Made by a program: the position numbers and the translations under genes. Of a DNA stretch of 64,000 nucleotides, positions 41,291 to 56,587 are shown piece by piece (position 1 is the first letter of the stretch; every line of letters begins with the position of its first letter). The notes beneath the pieces are model-generated. The model ran no database searches and was not told where the DNA came from. It worked only from the letters and a program-made list of their open reading frames with translations. This DNA comes from Echiichthys vipera (Eukaryota; Chordata; Actinopteri; Perciformes; Trachinidae), in the NCBI GenBank assembly GCA_963691815.1, contig OY829662.1, positions 22,922,062 through 22,986,061 on the forward strand, given 5' to 3'.

Positions 41291-41830
41291 CTAACTACAG
41301 TGGACTGACATGTTTTTACACTCAAACACAGAAATCACGACCTACATGAAATTACAGCTTCCATTCATGAAATCAAATTAAACAATGATAAATGTGTTCT
41401 CTGGAAGAGCACAATACCAACCCAATATTCCTGTACATGATACATATAAGGGTCAAAAAGTGGAGTTTGTGCATGTTGTGTATGTATGGACAGTCTTTTC
41501 ATATCATGCTGCCATGCTGGCAAACAACAGCGAATATTATCAGGTACCTGCTATGAAGCAGGTTAGATGTCCCGTGCCAGCCTTCCATCACCCCCTCCCT
41601 GTCTCTCTGTTTAGCCCATGCTTGTTTTTCCCCCTTCTTCCTCCTCGCCTCTCCGTCACCTCCTGTATTTTTTCGGTGAAGGCGTGGGAGTTGGGGAGAG
41701 AGTGAGCTAATACCCCTGTCTGATTAAATGCTGGAAAAGAGGGCTGATAGTATGAGAAGGGAGGAGAGAGGGCGAGGGCTTAGGGGAGGGAGTCGGTGGG
41801 TAGAAATGGAGGGGTGGGGGGAAGAGAGGT
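41291..41830. other. Upstream region of mgp
   Basis: No exon recognised. The G/A-rich strand at 41750-41830 directly precedes the mgp TATA box and is probably proximal promoter. Confidence 0.4.
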
Positions 41831-41833
41831 GAG

Positions 41834-41933
41834 TATAAAAGCCTTGCTGTGAGGAATAAGGGAATATTCCTTGGGAGAAAATACACACAGAGAGATATTT
41901 CCAAGACTTCTCACTCCATAATTATTTTTCAGG
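41834..41933 (+). promoter_or_regulatory. mgp: mgp promoter (TATA) and non-coding exon 1
   Basis: TATAAAA at 41834-41840 is followed by about 95 nt ending in CAGG at a perfect donor GTAAGTA (41934-41940). Transcription should start around 41862-41870. The next acceptor in register is TTTTCCAG at 43171-43178, 27 nt before the mgp start codon, giving a 1.24-kb 5' UTR intron. That intron contains the (GT)n tracts at about 42467-42520 and 42680-42781. Confidence 0.65.
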
Positions 41934-42465
41934 GTAAGTACATCAGAACGAATCATCTTGAACTTAATGGCAGGTGAATAGTAGAAGTAGTTGAAATCTT
42001 TTAAACAAGCCAAACCTGTTTGTGTGCAAAAACGGCTCATTGTATTTATCAGCTGATGCTTTTCTATAATGTTATTAGTATAATGCTGCAACATGCAATC
42101 CTCATAGTTCAATGGACCTACAGTACTAGTCTGTTTGTGTAAAGAGTACTTAAAATGTAGCCTCAGGTTGGTTCTGCGCGGGCCCAGCATCATGCCTGTG
42201 GCTTTTTCCAGTGAAGTGGGCACATTCTGCCCGCAAGGAATATGAACCCACCAGGACCCCTACTGAGATGCAGACAGGCATAAAACTATGTAGACACTGT
42301 TGTCAGCACCTGACACACACACACACACACACACGCATGCACGCACACAGTGCAGATGTTTTTGCCAGTGTGAACTTTGGGCCCAAGTCTCTCTGTTTCT
42401 GTGCCCACTTTGAGTCTGGGTACAACTGCAAGCCAAGGTATGCCTGGGGATATGATGTTATGAGT

Positions 42466-42466
<1 letters not shown>

Positions 42467-42525
<59 letters not shown>

Positions 42526-42781
42526 AGTTGACCATGTGTAACTGCGTGTGTTTATGTAAAAAGAAAGCTGCTATTGATGGTGAAAAGGAGGGCTTCTGAA
42601 GCAGAATCCCATCCAAATCCCACAAACAGAAGATGGGGATGAAAGCTTTTCTGCAGTGCAGGCATTCAAAAACAGTGTGTGCCTGTGCCTGTGCGTGTGC
42701 GTGTGCGTGTGCGTGTGCGTGTGCATGTGCGTGTGTGTGTGCGTGTGTGTTCGTGTTCGTATGCGTGTGTGCCTGTGTGTG
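42467..42781. repeat. Two (GT)n / (GTGTGC)n microsatellites in the mgp 5' intron
   Basis: Pure GT repeat at about 42467-42520, then unique sequence, then an imperfect GTGTGC / GTGCGT array at about 42678-42781. A short (AC)n lies at 42313-42333. Confidence 0.9.
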
Positions 42782-43205
42782 TTAAACTGGAGCCTCTGTG
42801 GACTCTATTAGTTAGGTTATTGAGTTGTAATTGTGGATTGGCCCAGACTTAAGATCCTTGGACTCTTGTTTATCTAAGTGAAAATCTGCTCTTATGAATA
42901 TATAGAACTATGGTTTGTCCTCTGCAGAAATTCTGTAGTCACGTGCAAACATGTATAGATGTTTATGTGCTCGTCATATGCACAAAACCTCAAGCACAGA
43001 TTTAGAAACTTTCAGCCATTTATCCCTGCTTGTGGTTCCTTTCTGTTTACTCACTTTCAAAACCAGAGCCACCATCTCTCTCTCTTTCTATTACTCTGAT
43101 TTCTATCCTTCTTTTCCTCCCTAGCTTTTACTTCGGTGCCAACATGATTCACTTAAACACCTTTGTCCTCTTTTCCAGCAGACAGGCAGATAAACAAGCC
43201 ACAGG

Positions 43206-44526
43206 ATGAGGAGCCTTCTTCAGTTTCTGGCACTGTGTGCTGCGATCTCCTTCTGCGTCTGCTATGGTACAGATCGTCCCAGACATCCCTCATCATCATT
43301 CAGCAGCTTTTATATATTCATAACATATAATACATCCCATTTATCATCATTTATGATTAACAAGATTCCATGTTTTTCCCGTAGACTCTCATGAAAGCAC
43401 AGAATCCGTGGAAGGTGATTAAATGTTGTCTGTCGTTCATGGAAAAACATGCATGCAATTCTAACACACATGACACCGCCTGTTATAAAGTTGAATGTAT
43501 TTAACTGGAGCTGTACAGAATAGTTGGGAGCTTTGTTCATAACTTTGACATCTGAATTCTCAAATCAACATTTGAATGCTTTCCGACTTGTGTGATCCAA
43601 ACATTTCCAATAACTCCAGAGTATTGTAAAGTCCAAAAGCCAAACTTCATTGAAAAAAGACGGATGTAATCATGTTTTCAATCTATATTTTGGATGTTTA
43701 GCCTTTCAAAAAAAACAAAAAAAAATTTGCTCTCCTACTGTTGCACACAAAGGGAGGCATGCACGTATTAATGCAATCTAACAGCACCATGAATTACATT
43801 TACATATCCACATTTTGGATTTTTTTTCAGGTAATGATTCAAAGTTTACAGCCCTATATTTAACCCTCACTAACGTACCCCTACCCTTTATTTCACTTGA
43901 CATACATGGGGTGCAGGATGGGCATGCCTTACCTGATTAAAATGGGGATTTTTTGTCTAGTAAACATTTGTGGTTCCAGATCTGTTTGTGCCTCCAAACC
44001 AAGCCAACTCATTCATCACGCCACAGCGGGGTAACATATACAACCCACCCCGAGGGAATGGCCACAACTATTACAACTTCATGAGGTAGAGGACACAACC
44101 ACAGACATGCATACACAGCACATAAACCTTTATATCCTACATATGTAGAACCACATACCCACAGACAGGCACACACATTGTAGTAGGCAATTAAAGCCAA
44201 ACCTAATAAGACTATTAAACGTGTACATGTGCTTGAAACACCCACTGACACACAGAAACTAGAGGAAGACTTTAAGAATAAATGCAATAAAAAGAGAAGA
44301 CAACCTGTTTCTGATTATGATCCTCCTCACCATTCTTCTGCTCTAACTATCTTTGTATATCTTGTACAGGACAATAAAGTCTCCAGCAGAGAGGCGTGCG
44401 GAGACCTGTGAGGACTATTCTCCCTGCCGCTTCTACGCCTATCGCCACGGCTTTCAGCAGGCCTACCAGAGATACTTTGGCTCCCAGAATCAACCCCAGA
44501 GACCAGCTGTGGCTCGTCGATACTAA
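43206..44526 (+). CDS. mgp: Matrix Gla protein
   Basis: Four coding exons, 43206-43266, 43385-43414, 43980-44085 and 44370-44526, intron phases 1, 1, 2, giving 117 residues. Residues 1-19 or 20 are a signal peptide. The tiny second exon encodes DSHESTESVE with three Ser-x-Glu phosphorylation motifs (S22, S25, S28), the hallmark of MGP. ANSF at 39-42 is the gamma-carboxylase recognition motif. The Gla domain carries E73, E77 and E80 as likely Gla sites and the disulphide pair C79-C85 (C-x5-C), followed by CRFYAYRHGFQQAYQRYFG and a basic tail ending ARRY. MGP is a secreted vitamin-K-dependent inhibitor of ectopic calcification, made by cartilage, vessel and soft tissue, here in tandem with osteocalcin. 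No dibasic propeptide site precedes the Gla domain, as expected for MGP. Confidence 0.96.
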
Positions 44527-44870
44527 ACCCAAAGCGTCTGTCAGTCAAATGCAGAATTATCGTTTGTCGTCTGGGAATGAATGCACCTTCCTTAACTCCA
44601 CATATCACGACTTTTATATCATTTGTGTGGTTGTTCTCGTGGCCTCTTCTGGATGTGAATTGAATCCTTGTAGAAAAAACACATTTTTATAAACACAAAG
44701 GCATCCAGTGTGGCCCACAACCCATCATTACACACACATGTAGACATTCACGGCCCATCTCTTGTGTAATCTCAGGATAACTTTTATCCACTATTATCAC
44801 ACCATTTATGAGCTTTATGTCATCTGCATGAGTAAAATGTTTTCGCTCACTATCCACTAACTGTTTCTTA

Positions 44871-45481
44871 GGGCGCGCTCACACTATCCTCCCGGACCGA
44901 GACCCGGACTTTAGGGTACTTGTCCCCCCTCCCTCTCCCCCCCGCGCCCCAGCCCCGTTTGTACTCACACTACCAGGGCCTCGGCCAATGCTTCTTGCTG
45001 TCCATACGCCTTCAAGCCGTAACACGTCACACGCATTGATCGCGTGTGTGTGGCTTTGTTTACAAATCTTTCCACAGACCTCAGAGTTTTTGTGCGTCTT
45101 GTCGACTGTTTTTGAATATTTTCATCCGACCAAATCTGCTGTAAACACTCCACCTCCGCACCACACCAGCGTGAACCTTTCACCACCATTGTTGTTGTTG
45201 TTAAATGTCCGCGCATGGTCCGTCCTTCTATTTACATGTCCGAACAGGCGCACATAGCGCTACTGCCGTAGGGCTCGTGCTCGTGCGCGTACACGTGCGC
45301 ACGCTCGTGCTCGTACATGTGCAAACGGCTCCGCTAAAGCCCACCTATTTCAAGCGGGCCGTGGCGGCCCAGCTGGCCCCAGTTGAGCGCGGAGCGGGTG
45401 CGCTCACACTACTTAAAGGTACTAGACTTTAGCTGAAAAACCGGTTTTGGCCGCGGCCAAAAGGATAGTGTGATCACGCCC
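44871..45481. mobile_element. 611-bp TIR element (MITE) in the probable mgp 3' UTR
   Basis: The left end GGGCGCGCTCACACTATCC and the right end read in reverse, GGGCGTGATCACACTATCC, differ at two positions. The inside is GC-rich and carries no transposase. A TTA precedes the left end but is not directly repeated after the right end, so the superfamily is open (PIF-Harbinger-like ends). A diverged copy lies at about 5580-5975. Confidence 0.75.
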
Positions 45482-45547
45482 ACATTATTACACTTATTTA
45501 TCCAGGGCCAGCACTGCTGTCAGTGATTATTTCTATTGCTTTGAACA

Positions 45548-45557
45548 AATAAATAAA
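45548..45557 (+). terminator. mgp: Probable mgp polyadenylation signals
   Basis: Overlapping AATAAATAAA, about 1.02 kb after the mgp stop codon. No AATAAA or ATTAAA was seen earlier on this strand, so the 3' UTR probably runs to here and includes the 611-bp MITE. Confidence 0.45.
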
Positions 45558-45559
45558 CT

Positions 45560-46920
45560 CCCCTTTAGTGGGGTTTTGCCTTAATCCTGTTCATGCATTT
45601 TCTTTGCCATATGGGCGTGTGTAAGAACATTTGGTGTTAGTGTTTGCGATGCACGGCAGATGTTAGAGAGCATTGGTCCAATTTCTGTGACTGCTCGAGA
45701 TGATTTTACAGCTCAGTGTTTCCATGCTTCTTATTAGGTTTAGGAGATTAACACAAAGGCGTATGAGAGCAGCCAGGGAAAACTAATGGGTCTTTCCATT
45801 CAAATATTGTATTGTAGTATTGTAAACTGTGTTGTTCAAGGTATTTTGTTCTGCTTGAGATACAGTTAGCTAGTTTAGTCCAGTCATTCACAACCTAGGG
45901 GTTGAGCTCCTTCAAAGGGACACAAGATAAATCTGAAAAAAAGAGTTCTGCTGTATTCATTTCAGCTCATGCGCAAGAAAAATAATATCTGATTTGTACA
46001 TTCCTGCAAACCACAGTTACGTTGATATGAAACATATTTGGCACTCGGCCTTTAGCGTCTATATGAGATGCACCAAGCTTTTAACTAACTCTAGTGTTGA
46101 CTGTGAGGGCTCATGCACATCTTCCACTCTTGTGAACAGATAGGAAATGTCCATAGTTCCATAGAAACTTGTTTTTAAAACAAAAGTTAATTGCAAGTAA
46201 ATAGGACAGTGTGGGAATTTTCTCTCCTCTTTATTAAGTCAAATATAAAAACATCAGTGTTAATATTAAACTCTCAGAGAAGGCAAATTAAATCACCATA
46301 TCATATCCTACAAAATATTGTCACATTTTTAAAAGGTATGAAATCATGGGACACAGAGATGGGGTGGCCCCCTCCCCATAAAAGAAAAGTGATGCAAAGC
46401 ACTGCCCTATGGACCCTATTGGTGGCAAACTATGCGCAAGATAACTCTTCAGTTGTTTTTTATAATATATGATTTATTTGTGAATTTTTCACGACAAAAA
46501 ACAACAATATAAAACCTGAGTCATCGAATGTACACCTGGATAAATGTGATAAATGGAAAGCATTTTGTAAAACAAAGTAGACAGTGGCAGAAGTAGAAAT
46601 GATACTCAGACAAGATGGCAGTATCAACAATACAACAAAAAATAAGGAAAGAAATACAATACATAAATGAGGAAGGAAGAAAAACAAACAAACAAATAAA
46701 CCTAAACGAAAAAAGAAAAAAGGCCAGCACAGGGGAAAAAAAAAAAAAACATCCATCCTTCCGTTGTGACCTTTACATAAGTGTTCTGTAGAAATACAGG
46801 GATCTGGTATTTTTGACATTTTGACTGGATCAGTTTTTACACTGACTGTTATCAGAAGTGTCTGACTGGATTATATAAAGATGGAGAAGTTGCTGCTCTC
46901 CTGCCATGCTTTGGTCTGTA
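45560..46920. other. Geneless stretch between mgp and the MITE pair
   Basis: No exon recognised. Long low-complexity frame on the minus strand (46460-46819) comes from an A-rich plus strand. Confidence 0.35.
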
Positions 46921-46930
46921 GCTACTGATG

Positions 46931-47217
46931 GGGAGCATACCTATGTTCCTCGCTTTGTATGTGACCGGGGAACATCGGACCCTTTTTTAAAAAAAAAAGT
47001 CAGATGAAAATATCCTATTTTCCCCGGTCTGTTATTTATTCAATCAGTGCTGAATTCCCTGGGAAATAGGCTTATGTAGACCCTAACACTACCCCCTAAC
47101 CCTGAACCTAACTGTAACCCCTAACCCTAACAAAATGCTGAAGTGAATCAGCGGAGTCAGAGGCTTATGCGACCGGGAAACATGGGATCCTTTTCGGGAA
47201 AACATAGGGATGACACC
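46931..47217. mobile_element. MITE with exact 9-bp target duplication (copy B)
   Basis: Flanked by CTACTGATG (46922-46930 and 47218-47226). Ends GGGAGCATACCTATG and, in reverse, GGTGTCATCCCTATG match the ends of copy A (14634-14970) in the opposite orientation. It contains a short stretch of CCCTAAC-type words at about 47088-47130 that resembles telomere repeat by chance or decay. Confidence 0.85.
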
Positions 47218-47317
47218 CTACTGATGCAGGTCAACCCAGTGAGTTTAGCTAATAGCATTAACCTACCTCCACTGCCTACAGAAAGTGTCTCCACTCTTGA
47301 AACCTGATGGTCTGTAA

Positions 47318-47536
47318 AGCCCAGTTCAGACCAAAGATTCGCAAAGCAACAAAACCGTTTTAGACCGGCACAGGTGAACGTTGCAGCGGTGTGAACTGAC
47401 CCGTCTGGTTGCGAATCTAGTCGGCTGATGTTGTCGCCAGTGATCAAGCTCGTCCGATCTCCAGTGGCTGGTTTTAGAACCTAACACACGTCACCTGTTT
47501 CAACAGCCAATCAATCAATCAAAGGCTCAACGAGCG

Positions 47537-47569
<33 letters not shown>

Positions 47570-47925
47570 CTTAGAGAGAGAAGGCCGAGCAAGCAATACA
47601 ATGAATAAGGAGAGGGAGCACCGGCCATAATCCAGAACAAAGCAGTGAATCAGAGAAATAACATCACAACTAGAAATGCAGCTGTAGAAAGTATCTCACT
47701 GCCTCTGTCCTCATTTATATTTTATAATGATACAAATTATTTACAGCTATGAAAAAAGCCTTAAAAGTCAGAGGTTAGAGCAGAAGTACAGAGAGGCGAT
47801 GATACACCGCCTCGTCTCCTTGGTCTGAACGGGCAGGTTTCAGAATGTTGCGGACCTGAACATGCAAGTAGTTGCAAGTTTCAACTCGACTCGACTCGTT
47901 GCGAATCTTTGGTCTGAACTGGGCT
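47318..47925. mobile_element. 608-bp MITE with perfect ~28-bp terminal inverted repeats
   Basis: The terminal repeats 47318-47345 and 47898-47925 are exact inverted copies (starting AGCCCAGTTCAGACCAAAG). TAA lies directly outside both ends (47315-47317 and 47926-47928), the 3-bp target duplication of PIF-Harbinger elements. The interior has a (GA)n tract at 47546-47570 and no transposase. Confidence 0.88.
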
Positions 47926-47929
47926 TAAG

Positions 47930-50130
47930 GAGCGGTGTATCTGGAGTTATTAGGATCCATTTGTAGCACAAGTAGACCAAACTTCTGCCTGTCTGCATCC
48001 AAAGGGAACATTGGTCTATGAAAGCTGCGTGAAGTGGAGCTCCACATATTGTGGCCACAATTTCGGAAATGGGGTTTAGATAACACAGAGATACTTCATA
48101 ATACTTCCCCTCTCTGAAGTTCCACTCCAGTGTTTCCCGGCAACATCCTGCAACTTTTCAGAACAAGACCCCTTCATCTTTCATAACACCGTCACACACT
48201 TGATAACAATCTGAGCTTGATAACGATCTGAGCATGTCGGGGGCAAAAACCAGCATATTTAATGGATGTATATTGTCAGTGTGCAGGTGCAGCAGCCAGG
48301 CTGCAGCTCTCACACGCAATGCCGGTCCAATTTCAAAAAAACGTGTTGCCATTAGTCACAAAAATACATGGGGGGAAAGGGTCCAGGTTAAAAAACAGTG
48401 AAATTCTCCTTTAAGATTAGAGCAACAGCCCTTTCCCTATTCAGAAAAGTTGTATCTGTGGTTTGCAGACACGTACAATGTCAACATTTAATTCTGGCGA
48501 CTGGGTTGTTTATTTTTATGCATTATTAGGCTCTTTGTGACTCAAACAATTAATTAAACGAAACCATCTGAGAAGCTCCGTGAGGAAATGTCTCTTTGGT
48601 GGAACCACTAACAACTCATAGACATCTGAAACGTGACAAAGAGCAGCAAACTTCACACTCACAAGCAAAGTGGTTCTTTAACAATGCATTTTATCGTATA
48701 AACTGTTGCAGAGGAGAGTAAATATATTTGTTTCTAGGAGGGTAAAATGGACAATATTTACCTCTGAAAGTAGCTTAAAACTCAACACTGCAAAAAAATA
48801 AAATAATACGAGAGTAAGTATTTAGTTAGTATCCCCCTGTTAAGGAGTTCGACAAAGACACATTAGTGATTTCAGTAAGCGTATCAACATCTGGTGTCTT
48901 GTAATCTCAGGAGGAATCTGCAGATAGTCACACAAACAAAGGCAGGTCAGCACACAGTAGATGTCAGCACGGCAGTCCCTAAGACTGTCCTCATACTGGC
49001 TGTTTGGTTTTTCATGTTGCCACAAGGCCGCAGATGTGCACAATTAAAGTTGTCCTGAGGTTGAATCCTTGAAGTCTGTCCCATTGACCCAGACAGTTAA
49101 ATTACACCTCCCATAATGCCGTCAGGACCAGTCCAGAATCTAAATATCCAGTCCCAAAAAGCAAGAACAGAAGAGAAAGGATGTTTTCATATCATGAAGG
49201 AAGTTCATACGCTCATGAAAATGTAACAATAGGCTGTTTCTAGTAGCTACAGTGCATCATTACCAGCGTTCTAACGAAGCAATAACACACAAAAGAATTA
49301 GATGTTTTAAAAGTGGCCCACATTACAAAAACAACCTTCTAGTGGCGAGTTGTGTTTTAATTAACATGTTCCACTGAATGAAGCTTTCCACCACTTTATT
49401 GGCAAACCACCCACTTGTTTTTGGTAAAAAAAACATCTTTCCACATTTTCAAATGACCCTCCCACAGATCTTCAAACACACTGGGGATGTTTCTAAATGT
49501 TACTTTCTTTCTTTGTGTAGGAAATTACGGCAGTTTGCAATAAAAGAGAGGACGCTCGGATTAAAATCATGTCACATAATGAGGGACGGCGGTTTTTCCC
49601 TTTGGTTTTGTGCTTTTCTCTGCGGCGTGCACTTAGTGACCTGCGTGTAGAAGTGTGTGGTGCGCTGTGAAAGTGTGACCTCCCCAGGCTGCCAGCTGCC
49701 ATTGCATTCCTAAGATTTCGTTTAATACTTCATTCCTGACATGTGGCTGCTCTGCTGATGTGTTTTCACCCCATTCAACATCTTTTCAAATGTTTGAGCA
49801 TTTCTTCTTCACTTCTTTTTTTCTCATCTTTATACAAAAGACTTTTTTTCAAATTCACATAAATCACAACAACAGTCTGGTTTAAATGACCTGAACAACA
49901 TAGTTTTCAGTCAAAGACACATCCAGTGGCTCATGTCACTTATGCTCCGAAACAAATACCCACCACAACTTGCATGTCCATTGCAAACGCACACAAACAG
50001 ATACAGAAATTTTGTTGGAGGTGTGTATCTCTGCCCCTGTGTGGGTGTGTGATACATGATTCCTTAACCAATCACATACCCATGTCATTGTGAGGGCCAC
50101 ATCTATAATCCAAGTGTGTATTTATGTATA
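47930..50130. other. Geneless stretch upstream of osteocalcin
   Basis: No exon recognised. The last few hundred bases should hold the osteocalcin promoter. Confidence 0.4.
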
Positions 50131-50132
50131 TC

Positions 50133-50140
50133 TATATATA
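50133..50140 (+). promoter_or_regulatory. bglap: Osteocalcin TATA-like box
   Basis: TATATATA about 100 bp upstream of the start codon, within an AT-rich block (50117-50141). It is the only TATA-like element suitably placed; transcription would start around 50165 without a 5' UTR intron. Confidence 0.5.
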
Positions 50141-50235
50141 TGTGTAAGAGAAAGAAAGAAGGAGAGAGAAGAGTGACAGAGCTGTTAAAGTCTCCGGTCC
50201 TACTTATACAGTCTGATAAGTGCTGACGCTGAAAG

Positions 50236-51538
<1,303 letters not shown>

Positions 51539-51764
51539 GAGCCAAGCCTGGTTCTCTGTGTCAAACCAAAAAAAGCATGATAAAATGTTGTCACAACATT
51601 ACAAATTAAAAAGTGAGATGTGTGGATAAAGATGCAAGCAGATGTGTGAGAGGAATAATATCCGGCTGCATATTTTCCCATCCTGCATAGACCCACAGAT
51701 TGTCTCTATGATTCTATAATTGCTGTAAACCTGTAGAGTAGTGTGATGGAATTAAATACAGATT

Positions 51765-51770
51765 AATAAA
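51765..51770 (+). terminator. bglap: Osteocalcin polyadenylation signal
   Basis: AATAAA 227 nt after the stop codon. Confidence 0.7.
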
Positions 51771-52032
51771 ACTCTGCGGTTTGTGCTCTTTTATAACCTA
51801 GGACTCTAATGAACACAGCATTCACTTACTGAAGGACCTGCTTTGACAAGTTGTGGCCACTTGATGTCCCTGTTGAACATCACATATCAAAAACTTTGTC
51901 TCCTGAAGCCTCTCATCATTCCGTCATGTACGCAGTTGTCCCCAGAGAAATGCACACAGAAACTGTGCCTTTAACAAGCCCTCAGGACTTCTTTACAGAT
52001 GTGATGTCATATATGTATATATGGACTTATAT

Positions 52033-52440
52033 ACTTGTCACATTCACCCATTCACACAGACATTCACACTGATCTACATATCATCTAATGTAACCATTCA
52101 CACCACATTTACACACCCATGCGCAGCACGAGGAGCAATTTAGGGTTCAGTGCCTGTTCAGTGCCGTTACAGTCATTCTGCAGCTGCAATGACCAGGTGA
52201 GAGATGCAGAAGACCCAGAAACACTGACCAATCAGAGCAGACTGGGCATTTTCAGGAGGGGGTCTTAAAGAGACAGGCGCTAAAATGGAGCATTTGAATA
52301 CAGGTATATTCAGACAGAATGAGAGAAATAATGTTTTGTTTTTTTGCGTGAAACCATGTAAACATGTTTTAGTAGAAACCAAGAATACAAGTATCACACC
52401 CATCTTTGAACTGTGCCTTCATTATGATCTCAAATACACA
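52033..52440 (+). repeat. Dispersed percomorph repeats, two adjoining fragments
   Basis: 52037-52160 has the CATTCACCCATTCACAC motif shared with 10190-10206. 52185-52440 carries CAATCAGAGCAGACTGGGC, TTAAAGAGACAGGCGCTAAA and GTATATTCAGACAGAATGAG, phrases of a very common percomorph repeat. Families are named by recognition only. Confidence 0.5.
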
Positions 52441-52549
52441 CCTGGGGGGTTTCGTGACTGTATCTCATACAGATTCAATTGCAGTGCTAATATCTGTTGA
52501 CAGACAGACAGACACACGTGGCAAAATACTGCCTCTGTGGCAGTTCCCG

Positions 52550-54750
<2,201 letters not shown>

Positions 54751-54855
54751 GTCCCATTTCATCATCAGGAAACAAGCTTTATGAGTCTCCGCTCAGCCTG
54801 CCGCTGACACTTAGTTCATGTGTGGTTCCAGTGCTAAGACAAATATTAGGTCACC
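54751..54855 (+). promoter_or_regulatory. Possible 5' UTR mini-intron of the Phafin-like gene
   Basis: A consensus donor (CACTTG then GTAAGT, about 54757/54758) and an acceptor (GTGGTTCCAG ending 54831) would define a 70-75-bp intron in the 5' UTR, 25 bp before the start codon. Promoter not identified. Confidence 0.3.
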
Positions 54856-56485
54856 ATGATGGACCTTCTTACATTTAAGACGGAGAACCGTGAGCGTATA
54901 CAGGCAGTGGAGAATTCTTTTGGTCCGGCAGGGGTGCCCCTGTCCAAGCCAGGTCGAGTTCTGCTAGGACAGGGCCGTCTGATTAAGCAGGGTCGTCGGA
55001 AGCCCCAGCCTAAGGTGTTCTTCCTCTTCAACGATGTGCTGGTGTATGGCAGCATCATCCTGAACGGCCGCTGGCACAAGAACCAGAAGGTCATCCCTCT
55101 AGGTGAGCGACTCGTCTGCTTTTTCGTGTGGCTGAGCAGAGCACTTGATCCAGTCATGTCCCCTGAAGAGTAGGATAATGATCTGAACTAGTACCAAAGC
55201 TCCATACAAGCTAGTGGCCAAGTATTTTATTGCTTTGGTTTTGTCTTTTCATGACTTTGCATTTATGTGCAGATGTTTTAGGCCTGCAACGTATCTGGTC
55301 TTTAACTGGTCTTCTTTCAAAGTACTATTTCCGGTCCAAGCCTCGTATTTCTACAATGCCGCAGAGCCGTGTTGCCCGTTGTTTGAGCAGATCAAACCAA
55401 CAATAAAAAAAAATGAATTGCCATTTTACTGCTAAGATGAAGAGGTGTCTCCCTCAAGTAACCGTAAAAGATTAACAGGTTCGATGATTGTTTTTTGTTT
55501 TGCTCGACGGAGTGATTGGACCCGGACATAGTACTGTATTTTGAAAAGTTGTTACGTCAGATTCTCGTCTCCAGGTTCGTAAGCGGCGACCGGAAATCAA
55601 CCACGAGACAGCGACTGTTCAGAAATTGACTGCAATGGTTACATTTGGTGTCAGTTAGGTTTAGGCAATTGAATGCAATTTTTAAATGCTTTGAACACCT
55701 CAAAATTCAATTCCATTCACCTTCACTGCATTGATGCACCTGAAGAAGGCGAATATCTTAACATCTCATACCTTAGCCTATAAAACAAAATTGTCTCGCT
55801 GAACTACTACTCAGAACTGATGTTCGTGTTCTAACTGTGTTAGCCATACCATAGTATCCATGTTTATGCCATCTTTTCTGTCATTTCAGAGGAAATCAAG
55901 CTGGAGGACATGGAGGACGGTGTGGGATTGAGTAACCAATGGCTGATCCGTACACCACGCAAGTCCTTTTTTGTGTCTGCCTCTTCATGCGATGAAAAGA
56001 GGGCCTGGATGGAGCGCATCGAAAAATGCCACTCAAACCTGCTGCAGGGCGGCAGCAGCCAACCTGGTTCAAACTTTGCTGTTGCCTGGATACCAGACCC
56101 GGCCGCATATAAATGCATGCGCTGCTTCGACAAGTTCACTGCGACCAAACGCCGACACCACTGTCGGAAATGTGGCTTTTTGGTCTGCAGTGCATGCTCC
56201 AAGCAGCGTGAGGTGATAGGCCACATTCACCCGACCAAGCAGTTGAGGATCTGCAGTCTCTGCCACACTCGGAATAAGGAAGATGAGATGTCTCGCCTGA
56301 GGGGAGACAGCACTGGAAAGAATAGCTCAGAAGAGGACGTTGAGGCAGCATCCAGTGATGAAGAGGAGGGAGAGGAAATGGGGCAGAACTTGGCTTACAG
56401 CAGCTGGCTGGATTCCCAGATGGGCACCTGGGGTAAAATGGGCACCTATGCTTACCCGAGACCGATGAATCAGCGGCCTGAGTAA
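54856..56485 (+). CDS. Phafin-type protein with PH and FYVE domains (PLEKHF family)
   Basis: Two coding exons, 54856-55102 and 55890-56485, joined in phase 1 (CTAG then GTGAGC; TTTCAG then AGGAA), giving 280 residues. Residues 35-130 are a PH domain (PGRVLLGQGRLIKQGR, FFLFNDVLVYGSI, KVIPLEEIKLED, then KSFFVSASSCDEKRAWMERI). Residues 149-210 are a FYVE zinc finger: WIPD (149-152), RRHHCRKCG (170-178), the eight zinc cysteines C158, C161, C174, C177, C182, C185, C204 and C207, and RIC before the last pair. The tail is acidic (EEDVEAASSDEEEGEE). Phafins bind PtdIns3P on early endosomes and lysosomes and act in endosome fusion, autophagy or lysosomal cell death. Human PLEKHF1 and PLEKHF2 have, as I recall, intronless coding regions, so this intron-bearing copy may be a third family member. 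The signature 'AVENSFGPAG...PGRVLLGQG' is unmistakable for the family. Confidence 0.93.
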
Positions 56486-56587
56486 GACTAACACATCAGG
56501 ACTACAGTCTCTCAGATTAACAAAGAGCATTGGACTTTTAAAAGGATCCAAATGACACAAAGCTGATGCAGTTAAATGCAATAGAAG

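Noticed and set aside
47088..47130. Interstitial telomere sequence (CCCTAAC words)
   Set aside because: Lies inside a MITE with defined 9-bp duplications and is irregular; more likely part of the element.
55214..55435. Extra exon in the Phafin intron
   Set aside because: The exon 55102 to 55890 junction already gives an intact PH domain; the frame has no similarity.
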